A DNA stretch of 64,000 nt, from positions 14,857,517 through 14,921,516 of the forward strand of contig NC_037274.1 of assembly GCF_000002425.4 (NCBI RefSeq), written 5' to 3'. Below, one piece after another: positions 47,573-59,104 of the stretch. Under the pieces are notes generated by a model. The model was not told the DNA's origin. It saw only the letters and a program-made list of their open reading frames with translations, and did no database searches. This DNA comes from Physcomitrium patens. Its lineage: Eukaryota; Streptophyta; Bryopsida; Funariales; Funariaceae. How positions within the stretch are numbered: the first letter of the stretch is position 1; each line of letters opens with the position of its first letter. A program made the translations under genes and the position numbers.

Positions 47573-49657
47573 GAAAATCCTATAATAGACAATCAAGGAT
47601 TTTTTTTAAACCAAATTATTCTTAAAAGGTCGGATTTAAGTACTCAATACCGTGATTTATACTAAATTTCTTAAAATTGTTACTTGTGTCATGTTTAATT
47701 ACTTTTGCCATGTATTAGTTGCCAAAAGACTTTTAAATCTGATTTTGTAAAATGAACAAATTAATATGTTATGGCATTTCCTTCTAAGAACATAAAATAC
47801 TAAGCACCAACAATAAATTTCTCATTGAACTTTTCTAAAGTATCATCTTGAAGAAACTTCCATAGATAGATACACCATTATTTGTTTGGATTTGTTAAGT
47901 AGTTGAATTTAGCATGATTGCCAAGCATATAATTGTGTCATAAAGTAGTATTTGAAATAATATATTTGATGGTAAAATCCAATAGAAAGTTGTAATAAAA
48001 CATGCATTTAATATTTGGAATGTTGACGTGTGCCATCTTTTTATTTCATAAGTTTATGTTTTTTTATTTTTTAACAAAAATATTAAATTTTCAACAAAAA
48101 TGGTTGAGATTGAAGTTGCATTGGCTATGGATGTTATTAATACTATAGTTAATGGTGGTATAACTTGTAATGATAACTGATATAATAAATTTTAGTTTTT
48201 TTAAAAAAAAAATTGTCCAATTTAGATAAGTATTTATATGCTGTCAAGTTTGTGACAAAAAAGATACTATGATTAGATATAATATTAAAAAATTAATTAA
48301 TTAATTAATTAATTGTAGACTAAAAATAAAACATAAATTATATTTTTAAGACTTCTAGAAAATAACTTATCATTTATTAGTCATTGTATACAAACATTCT
48401 CCAATCATATGCCTGGAATGTTTTATTGTTGGCAACAGTGATTAGCATTTTCATTTAAGAATCAAAATAAAAGATTGAAACCACTTGCAATGGTCCATTT
48501 TAGATTCCTTAGCAGCAAAGTCAGTATACCAATATTTATTACTAAAAAGAATCAAATAAGTATAAGAAGTCATGAATGTAAAATCATTCATGATATTCAA
48601 AAAAATTTGTAAATCCTTTGACGACAAATTATCACCATCATCTAAACTCAAGTCATATTGAAGACTTTTTATTTACCATGTTTTGTAAATTAGAAGATAC
48701 AATATTAAGTTGTTTTAAGCAAGTACAATCTGTAAATCAATGATTGCTTACCCTACAATTAAAATATTAAGTTCTACTTCTTAGATCACAAATAGAATTC
48801 ACATCTTTTTGATGCTACTCACAAAAATTTATTGTACCATTGCTTTGACCTTGTGCTTGAGTAAAATATGCAAGAGCATTAAGTTCCTCCAAGTTACTAT
48901 AGATTTGTAATAATGTCTCATGCCATTGAAGACTCTCTTAAAGAGCAAAGATTGTGTGCTTCTCTTTATGAACATTTGTCTGTGCTGCAAGGATCTTATT
49001 GAAGCTCAATTATAAACTAGACATGATTTTTGAATAAATTATATATTCACTGATTTCATTGCCAAGGTCTTTGAGCAATAAAGTCATTGTCTCAATATTA
49101 TAATTATATGAGCTTATATCATTAGAGTGAGATATTTTATAGTCATAAATATTTTTTGTAATTGAAATACATTTTCTTTGATGCACTAGAGATAAATGGA
49201 ACAAAGTTTAGTCCACATATTTTTGGCTTTGGTACAGCTTATTAGTTTTGATATAATTCTTGAAGATATATCTAAATTAATAAGCATCCTAACATTGGTA
49301 TTTTTCTAGTCCCATGCATCTATACATTCTTAAAATTTGATGTTTCTACATATTCTAAGCATGGACACTAGTTTTTTCACAATTCCAATGACCACATTAA
49401 AAACCTATTTTAACTAGAAAATTATTTCTACATGATATTTTTATATTAAAAAATATTTTCCATCAAAGCTTTAATTCCAAATTTCTCACTCTTCTCCATT
49501 GTATTTGTAAACAATACAAAATGTAAGAAAAAATAACTTTCAATTAGTATTGGTAAATAAGATATTCAATAAATAAAGCAAAAATAATATCAAAAAATAA
49601 ATAAACAATAAAAATAATATATGATCCATTCACATGGGGGATAGGCCTATAACCTAT

Positions 49658-49868
49658 TGTATTTATTAACTCATCATATGTAAATGTAAAACAACATCAC
49701 ATACACAACCAATAAAAATTTATGCCAATACACTTCAAACCACTTTACACAATCCATATTCAAGATAAATTTGTGCAAAAACACTTCAAGCCACTATCCT
49801 CAATTTGTATTCAAGATGCTACAAGCAATATCATGCATCTTTATGCTAATAGTGAATGTTGCATAATC
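49658..49868 (-). repeat. 5' LTR relic of the - strand copia element
   Basis: Counterpart of 36953-37110, starting TGTATTTATTAACTC, with an internal partial duplication of the CACTTCAA-CCACT segment. No clear tRNA-type primer site is seen on its inner side. Confidence 0.6.
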
Positions 49869-50086
49869 TAATTGCAACACTATATTGATTTATCTACATT
49901 GATTTGGTGGTTGATCTTGATTATTTGGATGAAGAAAGTTGAATGAATGACTTCATCTTACAAGTTGATTGCTGACTTTCATTCAGATCTAATCCAAAGT
50001 ATTGTCATCAAACCGCTACTTGTCCCTAAGAATGCTCCAGATTTCTATGGTAGTGCCAACCGCCATAACATTGAAGCATATGTAAG

Positions 50087-50656
50087 CTACCAGTTCCCTT
50101 GAAAATAGTTGTATCCTGTTTTGCGGCTCGCTTTAAAGTACTGCCTCAAGTTACTGTAGTACCTTGAGTAATCTTCCGGAATTTCCACGTGAGTACCGTC
50201 AATAAGACTCTGCAAGCAAGCCACCCGAGGATCATCTCCTTTCACTGCACCACCAAGTACACTCTCAGCCTCACACGTATTGTACACTGAGATTTTGCTG
50301 CTGCACGTTGAATAAGTGTAATTCCGTTGGCTCTGGTTACCTGAAGGAGCCACAGCTATGAGCGATTCGTATGCTCTGTGCACTTCTATGAACTTCGCTT
50401 CGCAACTTTCACCAGATTTAGAAACGTCGGGATGGCAATGTAAAGCGAGCTTGCGGTAAGCGGCCTTCACCTCTGATTTAGTTGCGTTTGGCCCAATCCC
50501 AAGGATCCTTCCATAGTCCGCTGCTGTTGGTGCATCCAAGTAGACAGATCCAGACGAAGCCTTCACCATAAGATTCTTGGAGGAACTCTTCGATGGTTGT
50601 GTCAATTGCACAGGACTGAAACAGTGCCGATCGAGAAATCCACGGCCCAACGTCAT
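50087..50656 (-). CDS. Small J-domain (DnaJ-like) co-chaperone, probably plastid-targeted
   Basis: 189 residues from the first ATG (50654-50656). The frame stays open further upstream but without an ATG, so an upstream exon cannot be excluded. The J domain covers about residues 47-98 (DYGRILGIGPNATKSEVKAA) with the HPD motif at 75-77, which stimulates Hsp70 ATPase. The N-terminal 35-40 residues are rich in Ser and Lys with few acids, as in a chloroplast transit peptide; targeting is an inference. There are no Gly/Phe or zinc-finger domains, so it is a type III (DNAJC) J protein. The C-terminus (DGTHVEIPEDYSRYYSNLRQ) has no known domain. It is a single-exon gene transcribed away from histone H4. 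Confidence 0.85.
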   Translation of the reverse strand: MTLGRGFLDRHCFSPVQLTQPSKSSSKNLMVKASSGSVYLDAPTAADYGRILGIGPNATKSEVKAAYRKLALHCHPDVSKSGESCEAKFIEVHRAYESLIAVAPSGNQSQRNYTYSTCSSKISVYNTCEAESVLGGAVKGDDPRVACLQSLIDGTHVEIPEDYSRYYSNLRQYFKASRKTGYNYFQGNW

Positions 50657-51310
50657 TTCGAAGACAAAAGAACGAAGTCCCTCCCTCGAATAGCTCTGCT
50701 TCAGTCCTCGCTTCCGATTGGCTACTTCACATGTTGGCTTCCGCTGGTCGTTGCCGGCCCGCAACGCAATTTGTCTCTTTCGCTCAGACTAAGAAGAGAC
50801 AGTAAAAAACCTGAAAGAACATCAGATCATAAGCACTGCGAGCAACTAGGAAAATCCGGCAGATGTCCTGCGTCTGTGTCGTTTAAGCTCCCTTCATCCT
50901 CCAACTGCTCGATGAAGATTGCTCGGCAGTCACCAACGTCCTGCTGCTCTTATACACAACCTCTGACTCGTCATGACTGGCGAGGTCTACTTCTGGGCTC
51001 CGCTTTTGACTACTCTGTGGAGCTGTAGCCATCTCTGACTAACGTCTACGCAATCCCCTGCACGGCAATCCTGAGTTTCACTTGAGCCATGCCGCAGCGG
51101 CGGTTTCAGCGTTGGGAACAGTTCTGGTCAAAATCGGCCGAACCCCGCGCCTTCATAGCTATGCTCGAAACCTAGGAAGCAAGTCTTTGACGGGCGTCAT
51201 CTTGTACCGGGGTATCTACCCAGCCCGTGTGATCCGCTTTCCGCGGATATCAGCTTTGCGCAACTCAAGGCAGGTTTTCATGTGTGGGTGGTTATTCAAG
51301 TAAACTTTTG
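50657..51310. other. Upstream region of the J-protein gene
   Basis: Balanced composition, expected to hold the promoter and 5' UTR of the - strand J-protein gene. An open frame on the + strand at 50,597-51,028 overlaps the gene and shows no domain. Confidence 0.4.
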
Positions 51311-51351
51311 TTTGTTTCAGTTTTTTTATTTTTATTTTTATTTCTTCCCAA

Positions 51352-51353
<2 letters not shown>

Positions 51354-51383
<30 letters not shown>
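51354..51383. repeat. (TA)n microsatellite
   Basis: Run of about 30 bp. Confidence 0.9.
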
Positions 51384-51388
<5 letters not shown>

Positions 51389-51838
51389 AAATTCATTTTT
51401 TTCTGTCATTTTTTAGAGAAAAATAAAAAGAAAAGGAGAATACAAAACAAAACTGTTTTAGGTTGAAAGTATTATTTGAAACTTCAAAAAATATAACTTT
51501 TTCCCCCAGGAGCTTTGACGAGTAATAAAGTCTGATTCTGCAAAAAAAATCTCTCCAATTTCTATACAATATAAAATACCATAAGTTGGTCATAATTGTT
51601 CAAATGATTCCAGAAAGTTGATACATTTAAAAGCTAAGCAATGTAATTTTTTTAACCTTCTGTTTCCTCAAAATCAAAGTTCTTGCAATTATCTTTTGGT
51701 ACAAAATGAAATTCAAAACAACCATTGAAACAAGAAAATTATCATAATAAACCATGTTTTTTTATTTTTATCACTATGAGAGTTTTTACATGTATTAGTA
51801 CAATGTTTACAATATGGTGCAATACAAAATATCTTCAT

Positions 51839-51877
<39 letters not shown>

Positions 51878-51880
51878 ATG

Positions 51881-51912
<32 letters not shown>

Positions 51913-51918
51913 TATATA
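51839..51918. repeat. Compound (TA)n(TG)n(TA)n microsatellite
   Basis: About 80 bp of alternating purine-pyrimidine sequence, a potential Z-DNA or cruciform former. Confidence 0.9.
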
Positions 51919-52890
51919 AAATTTGTATGAAAGCCTCCTAAAAAGTCCTTATGTTTTCTGTGAGTTTTATATATTAATTGCTTATTTAATAAAACCAGTT
52001 CTAAAAACAATTTATTTTATAATTACAGTTATTCCTAATTCATAAGTAATCCAGTTTCAAATCTTCAAAAATAAAGTCATGATGAATTTGTGGAGTATTT
52101 GGTGCATATTTATTGCGCCCTTTGAAATATATAAATGTGTGTGTGTGTATATATTCTGTATTCTCTGTAATGAAGTTACTTTTATGCTTGACTGCGACCA
52201 GGGCTAACATGTGTTTATTATCAAATGTTGCAATAAATCTCAAGAATAAAATTTACTTAATTTTTTTTAATAACGACAAAACCATCATGCTAGACCTTGC
52301 AAATTATTTTTAATTTATTTTATTTTTTTAGCTTGAGATTCATCATAAACCAAAGAGTTACCCAAAAATGTAAAATTTAGCATGCACCGTTTTGTAATAT
52401 TCGTCCACATATTTTATATCAAGGACATCGAGTTTTGACTGCAGTTTGTTTCCTGTACTTTCTATTGCCACATAAAGGAAAATTAAACGTATTTATATTT
52501 TTTGTATTGAAATCTACTTTTTATGATTATGTGGAATTATTATAAACATAAAACACAAAATAGTACAAAATAAAAATCTAGAATATGTATAATTAGATCA
52601 TACCATATCCCTGATTAATTAAAATATATGAAATTATAAATAAAAAATTATATTTATTTTTGGTTAATTTAAATACCAATGATCTTAGTATACACAATTT
52701 CAATTAATCAGAACAATGGTATAATCTAAAATATATATATTACAAAATAAAGGAACCAACCTGACAATGAGCCTACTCACAACAAGTGAAATCAACAAAA
52801 ATTTGTGGAATCTGAAGATCTACTAGACCACAACCCCAATCAACAACATTTTCTTGACATGAGCATTGATCTACTTTCGCGCCATAGTGA

Positions 52891-53433
<543 letters not shown>

Positions 53434-55808
53434 ATCCTGTGTGCGAGTTGGTTCTTTCATACAAACTGGTGTTGTTGAACACCACATCTTTTTTGAATCC
53501 TTGTCAAGTCTAACTTCCATGCCATTTCTGTTTCTCGTAAGGGTGCGGGTTTGTTGTGTACTCTTGGCAGTTGCGCAATATGAATGTGTCGTGCTGATGA
53601 TAGAGAGACTTAAGATAGTGTCGATTACAGCTGGATCTTGTGTTGCTTCGAAATCCGACTCATAACGTTCGAGATACAGATCAGCCCGTATAGAGCTACC
53701 CTAGGTAATTTACTTGACCTTGGTTAGTGCCCAGTACCTGAGTGACAAGCAGCCGTGCGATTCCTCTGGTATGCCTTCCATGGTCGGTCGCGGGGAATAG
53801 TATCTAATTGAACCGACCTTGAATTCAGAGATCACTCAGGGACGGGACGTTGGCCCTGGCCAGTCCATATGCCGTGTACTATTTTTGAGCATGATTTGCT
53901 TTTGGTTTTCGACTTTTCATAACCCCATAGCTGAACCTGCCACGTAAAACAACTGCGAAAACGGAGGATCTAACTTCAACAAAGAATTGACACAATACCA
54001 ATTCAGTTTCTGTATCGACCATTATGTTTCACGTCTTCTCATGTATTTGCACGTATTGTTTGTATTTCTGTTGGTTTATTGCGATTTGGTTCTACTAACA
54101 TCTACTATCTTTTTTCTAAACTTAAAAAAGAAAGCATTCACACCTAAATATTGAAAACAGAACGTCTATTTCAACACACTGACCTTGTTTGGCTGTAGAC
54201 AATAGCGATCTTGCAAATCAATTGTTACTATTCTTCTTATACTGCCTGTCCATAATTCTAATTGAAACATCTCCCAAACTGGTAAAAAAGACGGATAAAA
54301 CTCAATCTCTCCTTAGAAAGATAGAGATTAAGGGCTAATATCTACACATCCTCCTACTAAAAATAAACAAGTACCATTCCGTATAAATGTGTACAGATTG
54401 CCTCCAAATTAATATTTTTAAACTGCAGGTTAAAATTGCAGGTTGAAATTGCAGTTAGTTTAAAAGAAAGAAAATAAATATATAGGATAGAATTAAAACG
54501 GATACTGAGTTCTTTTCTCGTATGTTGTACGTTTCTTACAATTATCTTGTATACTTTAGAATCTACGTTGCCTTGATAATCAAGTTTAGAATCTTAGTTG
54601 GTTTGAATTGCAATAATCAGGAGGAAAAACAGAAATTATAGTAAAGAGGAATTAAAAATAAGTAGTTTTTTTATTGAAAGTATGATGCAGTTAATAAAGC
54701 TTGAAATACTACAATGAGCTTCTTTTATATATTAAAAATTACTAACATGAGATAAAGTAGCCATAGGTAATAAAGAATAACTTCAAAAGCTTTTAAAGCT
54801 ATATTTATATAATTTAATGTATGATACTTATATTAGTCTTTTATATTAGGCTCTTAAGTAAAAACATTCTCAACTTTGGAATCATATTACAAAACATTAG
54901 AGCTGATTTTGAAAATGTTGCAAAAACTTTAGTGTATTTTGCAAAGGTTTTGCAAAATAGACTATAAACATACTTTGAATACAAGTGTGAGGTTTGATTT
55001 GCAAAAACAAATCTACTTCACAAAAACAATAATTAGGCCAACTTCATGGACTTGTCTTATATGGTTTGTAGTCACTTAAGAAATTGTGATTAAAAAAATT
55101 CCTTTTAGTTCACATAAAATGAAGTTATGCATCAGTTAAAACTATAAAAAGTTAGTGTCTTTGTAAAAAAAAATGTTATAGTTCTTCAAAATTAACTTCA
55201 ATATTTAAATTTTTTTATATTTGTAATTATAATTTGGATTTTAGTAACATCATTATTAAAAAAATACATCCTTTTAATTGAAAAATTTAAAATTAGATTT
55301 AGTAATTAATAATTAAGTCAAAATTTAATTGATTATTAAAAATTTAAAACATATTTAATTAAAAAATAATTTTAATTAGTATTACTTAATTAAGATTAAA
55401 GAGTAATTTTTTTTCTACAAAAAATTAAAAAGCAACTTGAATACAATAGAATTAAAAGAATAGAACAACATATTATAAATATTAAAATAAAAATATATAT
55501 TATTTTTAATTTTTTTTTAAAAAATATTAAAATATATAATTTTTTTTATCAAAAGTTTATTCTAAAATCTTTAATTACATAATTGTAGATTCAAAATATT
55601 TCATATAAATAATAAGATAATATAAATTATAAGGTGAAATAATAAATTGGTATTTCAAACATACATGTTTATATTAATAATTACCTAGATTAGAAGAGTT
55701 TAGCAAAAGAAATAAAAATAAGTTAAGTTGAGAATATCTTAAGTGTCACTAAAGTACAATGCTTCTTTAAAGTTTTATTATGATTCATATATTTAATATT
55801 TAGACTAC
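53434..55808. other. H4 3' flank grading into AT-rich spacer
   Basis: The first 0.7 kb has balanced composition and should include the H4 3' UTR. From about 54.1 kb the sequence is AT-rich. No gene or RNA is recognised. Confidence 0.6.
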
Positions 55809-56351
55809 TATCAAGGACAGAACTGGAAGAAGATATATAAACTTGTGGAATCTGTGTCAAAAGGAAAGTGACAAAATAGAAGAAAGTATGTAAATTCAAG
55901 GAAGAACTAGAATGGCTATTGCCAAAGACTAGAAAACATAAGACTCTTCAAACTAAACTAAAAGCAAGAAAAGAGTTGACAAGAGTGAAGAAGGCATCAC
56001 TCTTGCGTCTATGTATACTACTTAACTAAGAACTATGTGGCAATATGCTCTAAGACCTTTAATACATGTCCAACTTGTAGGACATGTGTCTAATTTGTAA
56101 GACAAGTTTCTTAGGTGTAGGCCATATGTCCAACTTGTACTATAAGTGGTCAACATGTTGACATGCGGCTTCCTTGTTGGCCAAGCTTTCAACCTACCAA
56201 TTACCTATAGACATGTATAAAGGCAAAACAACATCTATAAAGCTTTTAAGAAGCTTTCAACAAGATATTATCATATTAACCTATTTTGACTTATTTCAAT
56301 CTATTCTTATTATCTAGATAATTATCATCATAAATATGTATGTCCATGACA
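55809..56351 (-). repeat. 3' LTR of element D
   Basis: 543 bp. On the - strand it begins TGTCATGGACATACATA and ends TTGATA. It has TATACATA and the CAAGAGTGA/TCACTCTTG inverted repeat with ACTCTTGTCAA about 31 nt after the TATA box, as in A and C. Confidence 0.82.
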
Positions 56352-56365
56352 TTATCCCCCCCTTG
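56352..56365 (-). other. Polypurine tract of element D
   Basis: Reverse strand CAAGGGGGGGATAA abuts the LTR start. Confidence 0.75.
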
Positions 56366-56393
56366 TAGGAACAAGTTCTAAGAAGAGTAGTGA

Positions 56394-56804
56394 TTACATC
56401 TTGATAAAGTCTAAGATGGGCCGAACTATATTTGCCATGTAGTCTGATCTTTGTTTCTTTCAAAGGTCCCTTCAACTATTGATAATGTCCCATACTAGGC
56501 AAGAAAATCACCCTGATATTTGATCATTATTCAAGCCTTCATAACTTCCTTCAAACAAAACATTAGTAATACCATCAAGAGTGGTTCCTACCTCCAAAAG
56601 TATCACTAAACATTAGGAATCCCTTCCAAATTTGTAGTACCAAATGCATTATATGTCACCATCTACTTGAAGAAGAATATGTCATTCTTGAGGATCTTTA
56701 TCTTGATTTCACCATCTCAAAGGTTATGATAGTCGCAATGTCTTGTCTGGTAGTTCTGCGAATGATAGCTCTTGAGTTGAATCTGCTGGTTATTTGTTCT
56801 CCAT
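56394..56804 (-). pseudogene. Accessory ORF3 relic of element D
   Basis: From the ATG at 56804 (- strand) the sequence parallels ORF3 of A and C (start context GAGATGGAGAACAA, then a GAAGGAAGTTATGAAGGC block and GGGACATTATC), but with several stops and small deletions. Confidence 0.7.
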
Positions 56805-56924
56805 CTCTAAAGCATTAAAAAATCCAAAAAAAATAATGATACAAGATAGAACAAAATCTCTATTAGGCTTGCTTTGCTTTATAACAAAGAATATCTTGAC
56901 TCTTTAACTTAATTTTCATAGATG

Positions 56925-57341
56925 TTATTGATGAAAATCTTTAACTTTGGGTGATGTATTTGCTAGATTCTTAAATGGCTCCGATATGTATTCATTAATG
57001 CCATATCTATACCAATGAACTAGATATTTCACCCTATTTTGGCGCTGTCTTGAATCTAAGACTTTTTTTACCTCAAATTCTTCATTTTTGTCTACTTCTT
57101 TAAGAGGTGGTGGCATTTGATTCCTTCCTTGTATATCCATTGTCTTATATGACTCAAGCAAAGACACATGGAACACATGATGGATTTTCATAGACTTTGG
57201 TAGGTGTAATCGATAAGCAATTAGATTGATCTGTTCACAAATGAGAAATAGTCTAAGCCTATGATAATCTAGCTTGTCACAAAGATAAATAGTTTTAATA
57301 TTATGACAAAGTAACCATATCTTATCTTCAACATGGAATTG
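56925..57341 (-). pseudogene. Element D pol, integrase C-terminus and chromodomain
   Basis: Open for about 139 codons: DKIWLLCHNIKT, LDYHRLRLFLICEQIN, HHVFHVSLLESYKT and a chromodomain-like VKYLVHWYRYGINE. Clearly homologous to A and C but diverged. It is cut at its upstream end by element C. Confidence 0.85.
57337..57341. other. Target site duplication of C, left copy
   Basis: AATTG, matched exactly at 63690-63694. It is the 5-bp duplication typical of Ty3/gypsy integration. Confidence 0.92.
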
Positions 57342-57879
57342 TGTCACGGACATACATATAATTACCTATATGAATAGATAAAAGTATGTAAAAGTAGATA
57401 AAAGTAGGTTAATTGTGTAATATCTTCTAGAGAAGCTTCTTAGAAGCTTCATAGATGCTGCTTTGACTTTATAGGAGTCTATAGTTGACTTTTAGGCTAA
57501 AAACTTGGTCAACAAGTTAGCCATGTGCCACACATGTTGGAAGCTTAAAGAACAAGCTAACTACGTGGTCCATCCATAGAAAACTTGCCTTGTAAGCAAA
57601 GGCATGTGGCCTAGAAAGTCAACATATATTGGAGGTCTTATAGAACATCGCCACGTGGCTTCTAGTTAGATAGTATATATAGAGGCAAGAGTGAAGCCCT
57701 CTTCACTCTTGTCAACTCCTTTCTTGCTTCTAGTCTAGTTTCAAGGGTCTCTAGTTTTCTTGTATTTTGGCAATAGCCATTCTAATTTCTTTCTTAATAT
57801 ACATATTTCTATTTTGTCCTATTTCTTTGAAAAAATTCTCACTTACTCTTTAGCTTTCATCGAGTTCTTGTCCTTGACA
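57342..57879 (+). repeat. 5' LTR of element C
   Basis: Begins TGTCACGGAC and ends CCTTGACA. 538 bp. Confidence 0.97.
57674..57715 (+). promoter_or_regulatory. LTR core promoter of C: TATA box, inverted repeat and putative self-primer
   Basis: TATATATA is at 57674-57681. A perfect 11-bp inverted repeat (57686-57696 with 57701-57711, loop CCCT) extends by one G.U and one G-C pair. ACTCTTGTCAA at 57705-57715 begins 31 nt after the TATA box and is the exact complement of 57882-57892. Confidence 0.6.
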
Positions 57880-57881
57880 GA

Positions 57882-57892
57882 TTGACAAGAGT
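57882..57892 (+). other. Putative primer-binding site of C (self-complementary type)
   Basis: TTGACAAGAGT starts after a 2-nt gap from the LTR end. It lacks the TGG start of a tRNA-type site and is an 11-nt complement of the predicted RNA 5' end, as in Tf1. Confidence 0.6.
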
Positions 57893-58091
57893 ACACTTAC
57901 AATATGAGAGCTTTGTCTTTTCTTGATTAAGAGTGGATTACCCCTTTTTCTTGATAAGACATAAGCGCATTAGAAGTTGCGGATTACCCTCTTTTAAACT
58001 GATATTGTTCTTAGTATTTTCTTTGTTATCAATTCCTCTCTTCTATTTGTTTTGAGCGTTATTAGACATCTTCTCTTTTCTAAGTGCTACT

Positions 58092-59099
58092 ATGGCAGAG
58101 CTTGTTGAAATGAAGAGTGCAATGGCACAGATGCAAGAACAATTGAGGGAGTTAATGCTTGCGATGCATCAACTCAATTTACCACCACAAGGAGCAACAA
58201 GAATGGTAGGAAGTGAAGATATAGAGATGATTGGGGCTGCTTCAACATCTGCACCAAACCATGTCCCTTCTCCCAGAATGGAACACCCTTCGAGTGTTAG
58301 AGAACCGAGAGTAGCCTTGCCCGAGAAGTTTGATGGTACCAGATCCAAGTTTCGAGGATTCATCAATCAGGTCCAATTAGTGATTGAACTTCAACCCCAG
58401 AGCTATCCAACTCCAGGGTCACAAGTTAGATTCATTGGTACACTTCTTTCAGGTTCAGCATTGTCATGGTTTTCATCTTTTCTTGAACGACGAGATCCAA
58501 TATTGGATAATCTGGAGGCTTTTTTGGCGGAGTTTCGATCCATGTTTGGAGAACATGATGCAATTCGTGTTGCAACCAACAAGATCTGTATTTTGCGACA
58601 AGGCAATCGATCAGTAACATTATATGCTTCGCAATTTCGACAACTTGCAACTGATATCAAGTGGGATGATGCCGCACTTGTGAGTCAATTTCTCTACGGA
58701 TTACAATATGAGGTAAAGAAATTGATGCTTAATTTACCTGATCCTCAAACATTGAGTCAAGCAATTGACTTTGCTGTGAAGTGCGACAATCGACTTTTTG
58801 AATTTCGATCCGAGAGTCGCACAAGTAAGCCTCAACGTTACTACAATTCAATGGCAACACCGACGTCTCCTCAACACATACCTTCAGAAGTAGAGGATAT
58901 GCAAATTGATGCGGTACGTTTCAAACCTCTTACTGAGCAAGAAAAGTCTCGTCGTCGACAAGAAGGATTGTGCTTATATTGTGGAGAACCTAAGCACACT
59001 GCTCAACATTGTCCAAAGAAGCGACGTAACTACAAAATGAGGAGTACGGCTGTCAAAGAAGACAGTATGTCAGAAAACGAGTACGTCCAGCTACAATAG
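58092..59099 (+). CDS. Gag polyprotein of element C
   Basis: 335 residues, intact, structural protein of the virus-like particle. Short N-terminal coiled coil ([20 protein letters not shown]), a Pro/Ser-rich linker, the gag core from about residue 75 ([17 protein letters not shown] ... [14 protein letters not shown]), then a zinc knuckle [14 protein letters not shown] at 294-307 and a basic tail. The TAG stop at 59097-59099 precedes pol, which is in the -1 frame. That frame is open from 59030, giving a 70-nt overlap. Confidence 0.93.
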   Translation: MAELVEMKSAMAQMQEQLRELMLAMHQLNLPPQGATRMVGSEDIEMIGAASTSAPNHVPSPRMEHPSSVREPRVALPEKFDGTRSKFRGFINQVQLVIELQPQSYPTPGSQVRFIGTLLSGSALSWFSSFLERRDPILDNLEAFLAEFRSMFGEHDAIRVATNKICILRQGNRSVTLYASQFRQLATDIKWDDAALVSQFLYGLQYEVKKLMLNLPDPQTLSQAIDFAVKCDNRLFEFRSESRTSKPQRYYNSMATPTSPQHIPSEVEDMQIDAVRFKPLTEQEKSRRRQEGLCLYCGEPKHTAQHCPKKRRNYKMRSTAVKEDSMSENEYVQLQ

Positions 59100-59104
59100 G
59101 GACC

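Larger units (their letters stand above)
46167..49500 (-). pseudogene. Copia gag-pol relic (-): gag, zinc knuckle, protease, RT
   Basis: Reverse-strand fragments: gag at about 49.2-48.9 kb; a degraded zinc knuckle near 48.75 kb; a protease-like WYTDFAAKESKMDHCKWFQ at about 48,530-48,470; RT entry KPIWCKSVYKLKYKSNGKID at about 47,100-47,040 with FLNRNFIKDIYM following; and an RT end YVVFFMYTLPMTWTILKSAHN next to element F. Stops and frameshifts are frequent. Integrase is not clearly seen. (TA)n tracts lie at 46,729 and 47,539. Confidence 0.7.
36953..49868 (-). mobile_element. Ty1/copia retrotransposon (-), decayed, interrupted by element F
   Basis: Related terminal repeats starting TGTATTTATTAACTC occur at 36953 and 49658 in the same orientation. 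On the - strand, gag, zinc knuckle, protease and RT lie at 49.5-46.2 kb and RNase H at 37.5-37.2 kb. Element F (37629-46166) sits between. Without F about 4.4 kb remain, a normal copia size. The pol reading appears to continue across the F insertion, though a section may be missing. Confidence 0.75.
51311..52890. other. AT-rich spacer between J-protein and H4 genes
   Basis: AT-rich, no gene recognised. Contains (TA)n at 51354-51383 and a compound TA/TG tract at 51839-51918. Confidence 0.6.

Noticed and set aside
50657..50764. 36-residue N-terminal extension of the J-domain protein
   Set aside because: It begins with a TTG codon and no ATG. The ATG at 50656 gives a transit-like N-terminus. 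An upstream exon remains possible.
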